Shown here piece by piece: positions 14,377 to 25,720 of a DNA stretch of 64,000 bases (position 1 is its first letter; every line of letters begins with the position of its first letter). The DNA comes from Axinella damicornis (taxonomy: Eukaryota > Porifera > Demospongiae > Axinellida > Axinellidae), in the NCBI GenBank assembly GCA_963931865.1, contig OZ007506.1:9504855-9568854 (forward strand). Reading direction: 5' to 3'. The notes beneath the pieces were generated by a model. That model did no database searches. It was not told where the DNA came from and worked only from the letters and a program-made list of their open reading frames with translations. Made by a program: the position numbers and the translations under genes.

Positions 14377-17300
14377 ATTCAGGCCAACATTTCACATTGT
14401 CCTTCTCTACTTACTCTTCCCATGCAGCTGTAGTGCCTACCAGACTTCTTATAGCGTATCCCCCGGCTCCTGCACTGGGTACGTATACACGATGGCGGTG
14501 GAGCATTCTCTGCTGGTATACAGGATGGCGGTGGAGCATTTTCTACTGGTATACAGGATGGCGGTGGAGAATTCTCTACTGGTATACAGGATGGCGGTGG
14601 AGCATTCTCTACTCCGGAGACGTAGGAGTGGAACATCGTAGCCTGGAGACAGTGTGAGTTGACATGTGGCTATCCTTTCCCTATGCATATTCAATGCGTT
14701 TTGCATTCGATTTTTAATTCAAGCCAACATTTCACATTGTCCTTCTCTACTTACTCTTCCCATGCAGCTGTAGTGCCTACCAGACTTCTTATAGCGCATC
14801 CCCCGGCTCCAGCACTGGGTACGTATACACGATGGCGGTGGAGCATTCTCTGCTGGTATACAGGATGGCAGTGGAGCATTCTCTACTGGTATACAGGATG
14901 GCGGTGGAGCATTCTCTACTCCGGAGACGTAGGAGTGGAACATCGTAGCCTGAAGACAGTGTGAGTTGACATGTGGCTATCCTTTCCCTATGCATATTCA
15001 ATGCGTTTCGCATTCGATTTTTAATTCAGGCCAACATTTCACATTGTCCTTCTCTACTTACTCTTCCCATGCAGCTGTAGTGCCTACCAGACTTCTTATA
15101 GCGTATCCCCCGGCTCCAGCACTGGGTACGTATACACGATGGCGGTGGAGCATTCTCTGCTGGTATATACGATGGCAGTGGAGCATTTTCTACTGGTATA
15201 CAGGATGGCGGTGGAGAATTCTCTACTGGTATACAGGATGGCGGTGGAGCATTCTCTACTCCGGAGACGTAGGAGTGGAACATCGTAGCCTGGAGACAGT
15301 GTGAGTTGACATGTGGCTATCCTTTCCCTATGCATATTCAATGCGTTTTGCATTCGATTTTTAATTCAGGCCAACATTTCACATTGTCCTTCTCTACTTA
15401 CTCTTCCCATGCAGCTGTAGTGCCTACCAGACTTCTTATAGCGCATCCCCCGGCTCCAGCACTGGGTACGTATACACGATGGCGGTGGAGCATTCTCTGC
15501 TGGTATACAGGATGGCGGTGGAACATTCTCTACTGGTATACAGGATGCCGTGGAGCATTCTCTACTGGTATACAGGATGGCGGTGGAGCATTCTCTACTC
15601 CGGAGAATGTAGGAGTGGAACATCGTAGCCTGGAGACAGTGTGAGTTGACATGTGGCTATCCTTTCCCTATGCATATTCAATGCGTTTCGTATTCAATTT
15701 TTAATTCAGGCCAACATTTCACATTGTCCTTCTCTACTTACTCTTTCAATGCAGCTGTAGTGCCTACCAGACTTCTTATAGCGCATCCCCCGGCTCTACC
15801 ACTGGGTACGTATACACGATGGCGGTGGAGCATTCTCTTCTGGTATACAGGATGGCGGTGGAGCATTCTCTACTGGTATACAGGATGGCGGTGGAGCATT
15901 CTCTACTCCCGAGACGTAGGAGTGGAACATCGTAGCCTGGAGACAGTGTGAGTTGACATGTGGCTATCCTTTCCCTATGCATATTCAATGCGTTTCGCAT
16001 TCCATTTTTAATTCAGGTCAACATTTCACATTGTCCTTCTCTACTTACTCTTCCCATGCAGCTGTAGTGCCTACCAGACTTCTTATAGCGCATCCCGCGG
16101 CTCCAGCACTGGGTATGTAAACACGATGGCGGTGGAGCATTCTCTTCTGGTATACAGGATGGCGGTGGAGCATTCTCTACTGGTATACAGGATGGCGGTG
16201 GAGCATTCTCTACTCCGGAGACGTAGGAGTGGAACATCGTAGCCTGGAGACAGTGTGAGTTGACATGTGGCTATCCTTTCCCTATGCATATTCAATGCGT
16301 TTCGCATTCAATTTTTAATTCAGGCCAACATTTCACATTGTCCTTCTCTACTTGCTCTTCCAATGCAGCTGCAGTGCCTACCAGACTTCTTATAGCGCAT
16401 CCCCCGGCTCCAGCACTGGGTACGTATACACGATGGCGGTGGAGCATTCTCTTCTGGTATACAGGATGGCGGTGGAGCATTCTCTACTGGTATACAGGAT
16501 GGTGGTGGAGCATTCTCTACTCCGGAGACGTAGGAGTGGAACATCGTAGCCTGGAGACAGTGTGAGTTGACATGTGGCTATCCTTTCCCTATGCATATTC
16601 AATGCGTTTCGCATTCCATTTTTAATTCAGGTCAACATTTCACATTGTCCTTCTCTACTTACTCTTCCCATGCAGCTGTAGTGCCTACCAGACTTCTTAT
16701 AGCGCATCCCGCGGCTCCAGCACTGGGTATGTAAACACGATGGCGGTGTAGCATTCTCTTCTGGTATACAGGATGGCGGTGGAGCATTCTCTACTGGTAT
16801 ACAGGATGGTGGTGGAGAATTCTCTACTCCGGAGAAGTAGGAGTGGAATTCGTAGCCTGGAGACAGTGTGAGTTGACATGTGGCTATCCTTTCCCTATGC
16901 ATATTCAATGCGTTTCGCATTCCATTTTTAATTCAGGTCAACATTTCACATTGTCCTTCTCCACTTACTCTTCCCATGCAGCTGTAGTGCCTACCAGACT
17001 TCTTATAGCGCATCCCCCGGCTCCAGCACTGGGTATGTAAACACGATGGCGGTGGAGCATTCTCTTCTGGTATACAGGATGGCGGTGGAGCATTCTCTAC
17101 TCCGGAGACGTAGGAGTGGAACATCGTATCCTGGAGACAGTGTGAGTTGACATGTGGCTATCCTTTCCCTATGCATATTCAATGCGTTTCGCATTCAATT
17201 TTTAATTCAGGCCAACATTTCACATTGTCCTTCTCTACTTACTCTTCCCATGCAGCTGTAGTGCCTACCAGACTTCTTATAGCGCATCCCTAGGCTCAAG

Positions 17301-19840
17301 CACTGGGTACGTATACACGACGGCGGTGGAGCATTCTCTGCTGGTATACAGGATGGCGGAGGAGCATTTTCTACTGGTATACAGGATGGCGGTGGAGCAT
17401 TCTCTAGTGGTATACAGGATGGCGGTGGAGCATTCAGTACTCCGGAGACGTAGGAGTGGAACATCGTATCCTGGAGACAGTGTGAGTTGACATGTGGCTA
17501 TCCTTTCCGTATGCATATTGAATGTGTTTCGCATATGATTTTTAATTCAGGCCAACATTTCACATTGTCCTTCTCGATTTACTCTTCCCATGCAGCTGTA
17601 GTGCCTACCAGACTTCTTATAGCGCAACCCCCGGCTCCAGCACTGGGTATGTAAACACGATGGCGGTGGAGCATTCTCTTCTGGTATACAGGATGGCGGT
17701 GGAGCATTCTCTACTGGTATACAGGATGGCGGTGGAGCATTCTCTACTCCGGAGACGTAGGAGAGGAACATCGTAGCCTGGAGACAGTGTGAGTTAACAT
17801 GTGGCTATCCTTTCCCTATGCATATTCAATGCGTTTCGCATTCGATTTTTAATTCAGGCCAACATTTCACATTGTCCTTCTCTACTTACTCTTCCCATGC
17901 AGCTGTAGTGCCTACCAGACTTCTTATAGCGCATCCCCCGGCTCAAGCACTGGGTACGTATACACGACGGCGGTGGAGCATTCTCTGCTGGTATACAGGA
18001 TGGCGGTGGAGCATTTTCTACTGGTATACAGGATGGCGGTGGAGCATTCTCTACTGGTATACAGGATGGCGGTGGAGCATTCAGTACTCCGGAGACGTAG
18101 GAGTGGAACATCGTATCCTGGAGACAGTGTGAGTTGACATGTGGCTATCCTTTCCGTATGCATATTGAATGTGTTTCGCATATGATTTTTAATTCAGGCC
18201 AACATTTCACATTGTCCTTCTCGATTTACTCTTCCCATGCAGCTGTAGTGCCTACCAGACTTCTTATAGCGCAACCCCCGGCTCCAGCACTGGGTATGTA
18301 AACACGATGGCGGTGGAGCATTCTCTTCTGGTATACAGGATGGCGGTGGAGCATTCTCTACTGGTATACAGGATGGCGGTGGAGCATTCTCTACTCCGGA
18401 GACGTAGGAGAGGAACATCGTAGCCTGGAGACAGTGTGAGTTAACATGTGGCTATCCTTTCCCTATGCATATTCAATGCGTTTCGCATTCGATTTTTAAT
18501 TCAGGCCAACATTTCACATTGTCCTTCTCTACTTGCTCTTCCCATGCAGCTGTAGTGCCTACCAGACTTCTTATAGCGCATCCCCCGGCTCCAGCACTGG
18601 GTACGTATACACGATGGCGGTGGAGCATTCTCTTCTGGTATACAGGATGGCGGTGGAGCATTCTCTACTGGTATACAGGATGGTGGTGGAGCATTCTCTA
18701 CTCCGGAGACGTAGGAGTGGAACATCGTAGCCTGGAGACATGTGAGTTGACATGTGGCTATCCTTTCCCTATGCATATTCAATGCGTTTCGTATTCGATT
18801 TTTAATTCAGGCCAACATTTCACATTGTCCTTCTCTACTTACTCTTCCCATGCAGCTGTAGTGCCTACCAGACTTCTTATAGCGCATCCCCCGGCTCCAC
18901 CACTGGGTACGTATACACGATGGCGGTGGAGTATTCTCTTCTGGTATACAGGATGGCGGTGGAGCATTCTCTACTGGTATACAGGATGGCGGTGGAGCAT
19001 TCTCTACTCCGGAGATGTAGGAGTGGAACATCGTAGCCTGGAGACAGTGTGAGTTGACATGTGGCTATCCTTTCCCTATGCATATTCAATGCGTTTCGTA
19101 TTCGATTTTTAATTCAGGCCAACATTTCACATTGTCCTTCTCTACTTACTCTTCCCATGCAGCTGTAGTGCCTACCAGACTTCTTATGGCGCATCCCCTG
19201 GCTCCAGCACTGGGTACGTATACACGATGGTGGTGGAGCATTCTCTTCTGGTATACAGGATGGCGGTGGAGCATTGTCTACTCCGGAGACGTAGGAGTGG
19301 AACATCGTAGCCTGGAGACCGTGTGAGTTGACATGTGGCTATCCTTTCCCTATGCATATTCAATGCGTTTCGCATTCGATTTTTAATTTAGGCCAACATT
19401 TCACATTGTCCTTCTCTACTTACTCTTCCCATGCAGCTGTAGTGCCTACCAGACTTCTTATGGCGCATCCCCCGGCTCCAGCACTGGGTACGTATACACG
19501 ATGGCGGTGGAGCATTCTCTTCTGGTATACACGATGGCGGTGGAGCATTCTCTACTGGTATACAGGATGGCGGTGGAGTATTCTCTAATCCGGAGACGTA
19601 GGAGTGGAACATCGTAGCCTGGAGACAGTGTGAGTTGACATGTGGCTATCTTTTCCCTATGAATATTAAATGCGTTTCGCATTCGATTTTTAATTCTGGC
19701 CAACATTACACATTGTCCTTCTCTACTTACTCTTCCCATGCAGCTGTAGTGCCTATACCAGACTTCTTATAGCGCATCCCCCGGCTCCAGCACTGGGTAC
19801 GTATACACGATGGCGGTGGAGCATTCTCTTTTGGTATACA

Positions 19841-19954
19841 GAGACTGGGATTTGCACCATTGTGATCACTATGAATGGAACATTCAAATGATGTGCTGAA
19901 TAGCTCTGAACCCACCTTCCAGTGTTTTTATGAAAATCGTTTCTTGTCACATTT
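19841..19954. other. Unique spacer between satellite and transposon
   Basis: Non-repetitive sequence with no supportable gene. It holds the empty-site flank of the downstream transposon. Confidence 0.5.
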
Positions 19955-19963
19955 GTATGATTA
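19955..19963 (+). repeat. Target-site duplication, left copy
   Basis: GTATGATTA, identical to 24941-24949 on the other side of the 4977-bp element. Confidence 0.85.
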
Positions 19964-20410
19964 GGGTTGGTAGATAAGTACTTTATGAAGGAAAAGATCC
20001 GTTTACTATATGGTTCTGTTTTATGTACATCAGGCCCCTTTACTATATGGGTCTGTTTTATGTGCTAACTATTAAGGGTCTGTTTTATGTACATGAGACC
20101 CCTATACTGTAAGGGTCTTTCTTATGTCAGCAGACCCCTATACTATATGGGTCTGTCTTATGTACTCTGCTCATCTAATTTACAGAAACTTACCCATGCT
20201 CCACCCATCTACATAAGAGAGACCCATTATAATATGCTAGGTCTGGTGCTATATAATGGGTCCTTCTTATGTACTCTGATTACCTACCAATTATGCAGGG
20301 GCAGCCCTTGCTACATAAGAGAGACCCATTATATATGCTAGCTATATAATGGGTCCTTCTTATGTACTTTGATTACCTACCAATTATCCAGGGGCTGTCC
20401 TTGCTACATA
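19964..20410 (+). repeat. Left terminal inverted repeat with internal palindromic subrepeats
   Basis: Matches the reverse complement of 24492-24940 nearly throughout. It is built of short units around TTATGTAC and GACCCATTATATATG in both orientations, so each arm can itself fold. Such subterminal repeats are usually transposase-binding sites; that role is inferred. Confidence 0.85.
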
Positions 20411-21203
20411 AAAGTGACTCATTATATATGCTAGGTCTTGTACTATATAATGGGTCCTTCTTATGTACTTAGCAGTTCTGCCCATGCATGCATATGTAAA
20501 GCATGTGAACTGAATGCAAGGCGGGGGGGGGGGGGGGGGGGGGGGGTGAAGTGAAGTGTCTGGCTGCAAGAAAACCGTTTGTCCCTCGGTGGGAAAAAGA
20601 TCCGTTTACTATATGGTTCTGTTTTATGTACATCAGGCCCCTTTACTATATGGGTCTGTTTTATGTGCTAACTATTAAGGGTCTGTTTTATGTACATGAG
20701 ACCCCTATACTGTAAGGGTCTTTCTTATGTCAGCAGACCCCTATACTATATGGGTCTGTCTTATGTACTCTGCTCATCTAATTTACAGAAACTTACCCAT
20801 GCTCCACCCATCTACATAAGAGAGACCCATTATAATATGCTAGGTCTGGTGCTATATAATGGGTCCTTCTTATGTACTCTGATTACCTACCAATTATGCA
20901 GGGGCAGCCCTTGCTACATAAGAGAGACCCATTATATATGCTAGCTATATAATGGGTCCTTCTTATGTACTTTGATTACCTACCAATTATCCAGGGGCTG
21001 TCCTTGCTACATAAAAGTGACTCATTATATATGCTAGGTCTTGTACTATATAATGGGTCCTTCTTATGTACTTAGCAGTTCTGCCCATGCATGCATATGT
21101 AAAGCATGTGAACTGAATGCAAGGCGGGGGGGGGGGGGGGGGGGGGGGGTGAAGTGAAGTGTCTGGCTGCAAGAAAACCGTTTGTCCCTCGGTGGGAAAA
21201 AGG
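19994..21203 (+). repeat. 603-bp tandem duplication of the left end
   Basis: Sequence from about 19994 recurs at about 20597 with exact 603-bp offset, including the poly(G) runs at 20523-20546 and 21126-21149 and the first ~16 codons of the transposon gene. The junction lies at a short GGGAAAAAGATCC-like match, suggesting misaligned repair or replication slippage. The right arm is not duplicated. Confidence 0.9.
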
Positions 21204-23575
21204 CAGAAGGCAACAGAAATTGAACTGTTGTGTGCCCAATTGCAGTATTGATGTGCATGTCACCAAGCACCCATTCTCCTGGCAGATGATTTGTACTGCT
21301 TTGGGCATTGCTAGAATAAGTGAAGGTGAATCAGATTTACCACTGTGTGCTTCACATTATCAACTTGTTTACCGTCTCTGTAATCCTGAGACGGTACAAA
21401 TCTGTAAAACCTGTGGCACCAAGCAGAAACGCAGTCATGTGTCACTTGCAGCAAAACGCTTTCTGCCCTGTCCAGAACCACAAAAGGTGGAGTTGTTCCT
21501 TAAAGAATCAACTCAGTTTGAAGGTTGCCTTGGAGATGGTGATTTGGTTTGCAGTCAGTGTTATAGATATTTCACTGCATTGATAAAGTTGAATGTGTGC
21601 ACATTGTCAAGTGAAGCAGTTGTTAAGGAACTGAAACAGAAACAGAAGTTTCTGGAAGAAAATATTTCCAACTTCAAGGTGACAAATGAGGATTCATTGG
21701 TTACACTGGCACTGCTACATACAGCACTGCATTTATGCAAGATAGTAGCAACCGATAATCCAATTCTTTTTTCAGATATCTACAACCACTTCCACTCTCT
21801 TCTCCCAGAGCCGTTACATAGTGACGTTTGTGTATCAAAGAGCAGGGTACTTACATTCATTGGGAATGAGTTTGGGGACCTTTTGTCTTCTGTGTGTCAG
21901 AGCAAAAGAGTTGGTAGAATTTATTTCAGGACAAAGTCCAACCCTTTTGACTTGCTGTCACATGCCCTTGAAAAGAACAAAAGCTCATCCCAGATGGCAG
22001 CACCTCACAGTGAAGACCTAAATATTAACAAGTTGGTACAGCACCTTCTGGCAGAATCCAGACATGACCCTGATGTGTTGATGGATGTAGCTGTAGACAA
22101 AATTCATCAACACTGTATGTTCAGTTGCTCCAGAGCTGTGGCAGCATATCTGTACTCTGACCCAATCAGTTAATGAGCGGAAGGGGCGTACAGCGGCTAC
22201 TGCAGAACATAGCTTTGCTGGTCGTATTAAAAGAGTGCGCAGAGCATACTTGCTTAGTGTCATACTGTTCATTGCAAACAGTGAGCGTTTTCACCCATTC
22301 CATGTGCTGCTAGCTGATACCGTTGAATCATGCGGTGGTTCAACAGAGCTCATCACCCTATTGAATCGTCTTGGTGCAGTGTCGTCAGTAGATACACTGA
22401 AACGACATATCCAGACAGTATCCCAGGTACAGAAAGATGAGGGTGTTGAGAAATTGCTAGTCAAAGATGCAGTTACTGTAGCATCTACTGACAATATAGA
22501 CTTTCTCCAGAGTCATGCTGCTGTTTACTCTGGCAGCCAACATCGTAGCTGGCATGCTACTAGTATTCAACTAGTGCAGCCGCGGCCTTCAACATGCAAG
22601 CCAATGTCAAACGAAGAAAGTAACACCAACTTGCTAGTACTAGACCACAGTACTGCTAGGCGAAAATTGTTCATATCCTCAACTTCAGAGGAGAGCACAA
22701 GCATATCGAGAAGTTCTGACTTCATTGTGCGTTCCGGTCCCTCTGAGAGCACGTGTAATTTCAGTACAGATTCTGACTTGGTGTGTGCTCGTCCTCACCC
22801 TATTGCCACAGTTTCTGAGCCTTCCTTCAATGCTTATTCTGCTTTGCATGAATCACTAAGCCGCAAAAGGCAAGAGAGATGTAGCCCTTTTAGTTCTCCA
22901 CAGCGACTAACCAGGTCTCCATGTGCAAAAAAGCAGCGGCGGGCACGGACGTTTTCTGAAGCAAGAACACTTCTTGGACAACCTCTTTCAGAAAGTGGTG
23001 CTGAAACTTTACATAGGAGACCTGGGAGAGTTACTTGCAGACCTGATCTCAGTCACCTGGAATTCAATGACTTCTGCATCACTGGATCAGAAAAGGAAGC
23101 TTACAACCAACTAGCTGATATTACTTTTGACTACATGCTACAGCGAGAGGCTTCTGATCCAGCTAACATTCTTGTGGATCTTAAGACCTATTATGGTTTG
23201 CTAGCTCCAAACATTCCCTCTGCTGAACGGTCAAACGTGGTATACCTATCAGTAATTGATAAGCATGCTGATACCACTGAAGCTATGGAGGCAGTAGTGT
23301 CTAAGCTTCACAAAGAGTATGGGGTAGGCATCAGAGCAGACAATCTGGTGGTAGTTGGAGACCAAAAGACTTACACACGATTGTTTCTTTACTGCTCCCA
23401 GCCAAACACACAAACCACTGCGGAAATTAAGGCAAGCAGCATGGACCTGATACGTATACTAGCACCTAATCCACAGCCACTACCATCCTTTGGAAGGAGG
23501 GTCAAGGTCCTGTTTGATGGCAAGAAGAGGTACCCAGGGGTGATAATTGCCGAGCGCATTAGCGCGAGGCTCTGA
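21154..23575 (+). pseudogene. Transposon gene: C2CH-finger protein with 'DNID' and 'GDQKTY' motifs, one frameshift
   Basis: An N-terminal frame at 21154-22173 (339 codons) continues into a second frame open to 23575. The second frame reads sensibly well upstream of its first start-like codon (PELWQHICTLTQSVNER from about 22131), so a single-base frameshift near 22105-22135 separates two halves of one protein. The N-terminal ~60 residues carry C-x3-C-x34-C-x2-H, a THAP-like C2CH finger spacing, followed by two CxxC pairs. The second half has TDNIDFLQSHAAVYSG and later VVVGDQKTYTRLF, and ends in an SH3/Tudor-like start (VKVLFDGKKRYPG). The motifs resemble the uncharacterised DUF6589-type proteins of metazoan transposons; that is inference from pattern memory. 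No retroviral or MULE motifs are seen. Confidence 0.65.
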
Positions 23576-24060
23576 ATGGGGGATCTATTTCTCACTATAT
23601 ACGTATGTACGTACGTACGTACGTGGTACGTACGTACCGGAATATGTCACGCTCAGGAATGTTGATAGGAATGTTGTGGGTTTCCTGCCGGCCAGTTGAG
23701 TTTTATTTGCTGCGAGGGCTTGACGTTGCGAGAACTACAACCTTGAGAAACAGATCAGTGGACGAGCGCGCGGTGCTCCAGGGCTTGCAGAGTTGGAGCA
23801 GCTACATACGGAGTCAAACAGTCAGCGCAGTCGACATCTGTTATACCGCAACTCCACAATAGTCTCGCATAGCCAGAGGCTAGGGTACAAGCGAGCGGGG
23901 CCTTCAGGGCTTGCAGAGCTAGAGCAGCTACATGTTGAGTCGAACAGTGAGTGTAATCGACATGTTTATCTCAGCTCAACACTCGCAAATTCACTCTTAG
24001 CTATAATATATATCATACTCATAAGCACGTGGCCAGGCTGCGCATGCGGCCACGGCGTGC
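23571..24060. other. Intron or insertion inside the transposon gene
   Basis: A 490-bp stretch bounded by the direct repeat GCGCGAGGC (23562-23570 and 24061-24069). It contains an ACGT-rich microsatellite (23598-23636) and two diverged copies of a ~40-bp block (around 23785 and 23911). It has no TIRs. It may be an intron whose splice sites I missed, or an insertion with a 9-bp duplication. Confidence 0.35.
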
Positions 24061-24099
24061 GCGCGAGGCAATTATGCGGATACGTATTCCTAGTAGGGC

Positions 24100-24200
24100 A
24101 AGATAATAGCTGCAAATGGATCACCCGTTTTGAGGATGGAACAGAAGATACAGTGTCGGATCCTGATGCAGATGATGACTATGAATTTGATTATGACTAG
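24100..24200 (+). CDS. Probable 3' exon of the transposon gene (end of SH3/Tudor-like domain)
   Basis: Open frame ending in TAG at 24198-24200 encodes KWITRFEDGTEDTV followed by an acidic tail rich in Asp and Tyr. It looks like the missing second half of the beta-barrel begun at 23480-23550 (VLFDGKKRYPG...). The ~500 bp between them carries stops, so an intron or an insertion must separate the halves. I could not fix the splice sites. Confidence 0.45.
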
Positions 24201-24278
24201 TCTATGCATTTGTTTGGTATGGTGAAAAAGACTGCAGCAATGAAATTGAATTAGCTATATACTCTTGTGGCCTAGCAT

Positions 24279-24456
24279 GAGTGGGTGGGGCTCCTGTGTG
24301 CTGAGAGCATGAGTGGGTGGGGCTCCTGTGTGCTGAGAGCAAAAGTGGGTGGGGCTCCTGTGTGCTGAGAGCAAAAGTGGGTGGGGCTCCTGTGTGCTGA
24401 GAGCAAAAGTGGGTGGGGCTCCTGTGTGCTGAGAGCAAAAGTGGGTGGGGCTCCTG
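24279..24456 (+). repeat. 32-bp minisatellite, about 5.5 copies
   Basis: Unit GTGGGTGGGGCTCCTGTGTG plus 12 bases, exact 32-bp spacing (the CTGAGAGC core at 24301, 24333, 24365 and onward). It lies inside the transposon just before the right arm. Both strands are open by chance. Confidence 0.95.
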
Positions 24457-24491
24457 GAAAAATGAAAATAGAACTATGACATGGTAATGGT

Positions 24492-24940
24492 ATGTAGCAA
24501 GGACAGCCCCTGGATAATTGGTAGGTAATCAAAGTACATAAGAAGGACCCATTATATAGCACCAGACCTAGCATATGGGTCTCTCTTATGTAGCAAGGGC
24601 TGCCCCTGCATAATTGGTAGGTAATCAGAGTACATAAGAAGGACCCATTATATAGCACCAGACCTAGCATATATAATGGGTCTCTCTTATGTAGATGGGT
24701 GGAGCATGGGTAAGTTTCTGTAAATTAGATGAGCAGAGTACATAAGACAGACCCATATAGTATAGGGGTCTGCTAACATAAGAAAGACCCTTATAGTATA
24801 GGGGTCTCATGTACATAAAACAGACCCTTAATAGTTAGTACATAAAACAGACCCATATAGTAAAGGGGCCTGATGTACATAAAACAGACCCATATAGTAA
24901 ACGGATCTTTTCCTTCATAAAGTACTTGTCTACCAACCCC
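24492..24940 (-). repeat. Right terminal inverted repeat
   Basis: Inverted counterpart of the left arm; a few small indels distinguish the arms. Confidence 0.85.
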
Positions 24941-24949
24941 GTATGATTA
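24941..24949 (+). repeat. Target-site duplication, right copy
   Basis: GTATGATTA, identical to 19955-19963. Confidence 0.85.
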
Positions 24950-25699
24950 CGGCTACCCCCAAATTCCAGGGACATTCCCTCTGATCCCATCTCCTGATCA
25001 CAAGTATGTAGCTTGCACGTACGTTAATGTGAACAACATTGTAAACATAATAGGCCTACATTGACTTACTATCGCATAAGTATCCAGGAGCCACTGATAC
25101 TTGGTCAGAAAATGAGCCAAGCTTCTCAGCCGCTGATCCCTGATGCGCATGCACCGCAGTCTTTAGCTCCACCCGTACGTACGTACCTTAGATAATTGGG
25201 GCGAGCCTGAGCGAGCCCCACATAGACGAGTTTGCTGTAAATTTTCTATATATATATATATATGTATGTATCGTACGTCGTGCCGTAAATCACTTCCTGG
25301 TCGTATTTTGCGTGTTCTTGCGTCATACGTTATTTCCAACCTGAGTTCACTTACTTCCTGCATGCTCATGCGTTGATGTCGCGCCGGTCTAACTGAGACG
25401 CGAACTACGAACAGTCTACTTCAACAAGGCCTTGCAAGGATGGAGACTAAAGCGGGGCGGTGAGTGGCTAACAGAGACCGCTCCTGGCGAATTTTTATTT
25501 TGGACGTACCTTCGACTTTGTCTCTGGCAGATCCATCAACTACGCATGCGCTAAACCGTAACCCAACCCTAACCACACCCACAAATTTGCAATTTGAACG
25601 TGCAGCACAAGGAGCTTGGAGCGGATCAGTGTTTGGTAGCAGAGACAGAAGGAGCTGGTGTTTGCGGAGTCCCCATGAACTTGGCCTGGATCCCAAACT
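24950..25699. other. Intergenic stretch before the LINE
   Basis: No supportable gene. It contains a TA-rich microsatellite (25246-25262), CGTACG motifs, and ATG-GAG-ACT at 25440 followed seven codons later by a good donor (CGGTGAGT). That could be a short first exon of a host gene whose intron received the LINE; no partner exon was found. Confidence 0.3.
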
Positions 25700-25720
25700 A
25701 ACGGGAAAAGTACCTCATCA

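Larger units (their letters stand above)
1..19840 (+). repeat. Satellite array, ~307-bp monomer, about 64 copies
   Basis: Tandem head-to-tail array running off the left edge of the window. The modal monomer is 307 bp, with 340-bp and 274-bp forms made by gain or loss of one internal 33-bp subrepeat. The first ~3.1 kb is more diverged (dimer-like 613-bp spacing); the middle is more homogeneous. Each monomer is open over roughly 300 bp in one plus frame and over 74-85 codons in two minus frames, but 307 is 1 mod 3, so frames rotate from copy to copy and a stop closes each one. I therefore treat these open frames as shadows. The array ends abruptly near 19840 inside a subrepeat. Centromeric, subtelomeric or interstitial location cannot be decided from this window. 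Confidence 0.97.
19964..24940 (+). mobile_element. Complete DNA transposon, 4977 bp, long TIRs, 9-bp TSD
   Basis: The element starts GGGTTGGTAGATAAGTAC and ends with the inverse. Inverted repeats extend ~450 bp at each end (19964-20410 and 24492-24940). A perfect 9-bp direct repeat GTATGATTA flanks it at 19955-19963 and 24941-24949. A 9-bp duplication with long TIRs is typical of Mutator-type elements, but the encoded protein has none of the MULE DDE/SWIM motifs I can recognise, so I leave the superfamily open. The coding region on the plus strand is frameshifted, so this copy is probably dead. The left end has a 603-bp tandem duplication. Confidence 0.85.

Noticed and set aside
1..19840. CRISPR-like array
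   Set aside because: Units are 307 bp with no unique spacers between short constant repeats; the context is eukaryotic.
83..19915. More than 100 open frames of 60-210 codons across the satellite on both strands
   Set aside because: They are periodic shadows of a 307-bp repeat; frame rotates between copies, most lack an ATG at the right place, and both strands are equally open.
24202..24670. 78- and 132-codon minus frames
   Set aside because: Read through the 32-bp minisatellite and the transposon TIR.
25555..25580. Telomere-like CCCTAACC motifs
   Set aside because: Only one or two imperfect units; not a telomeric tract.
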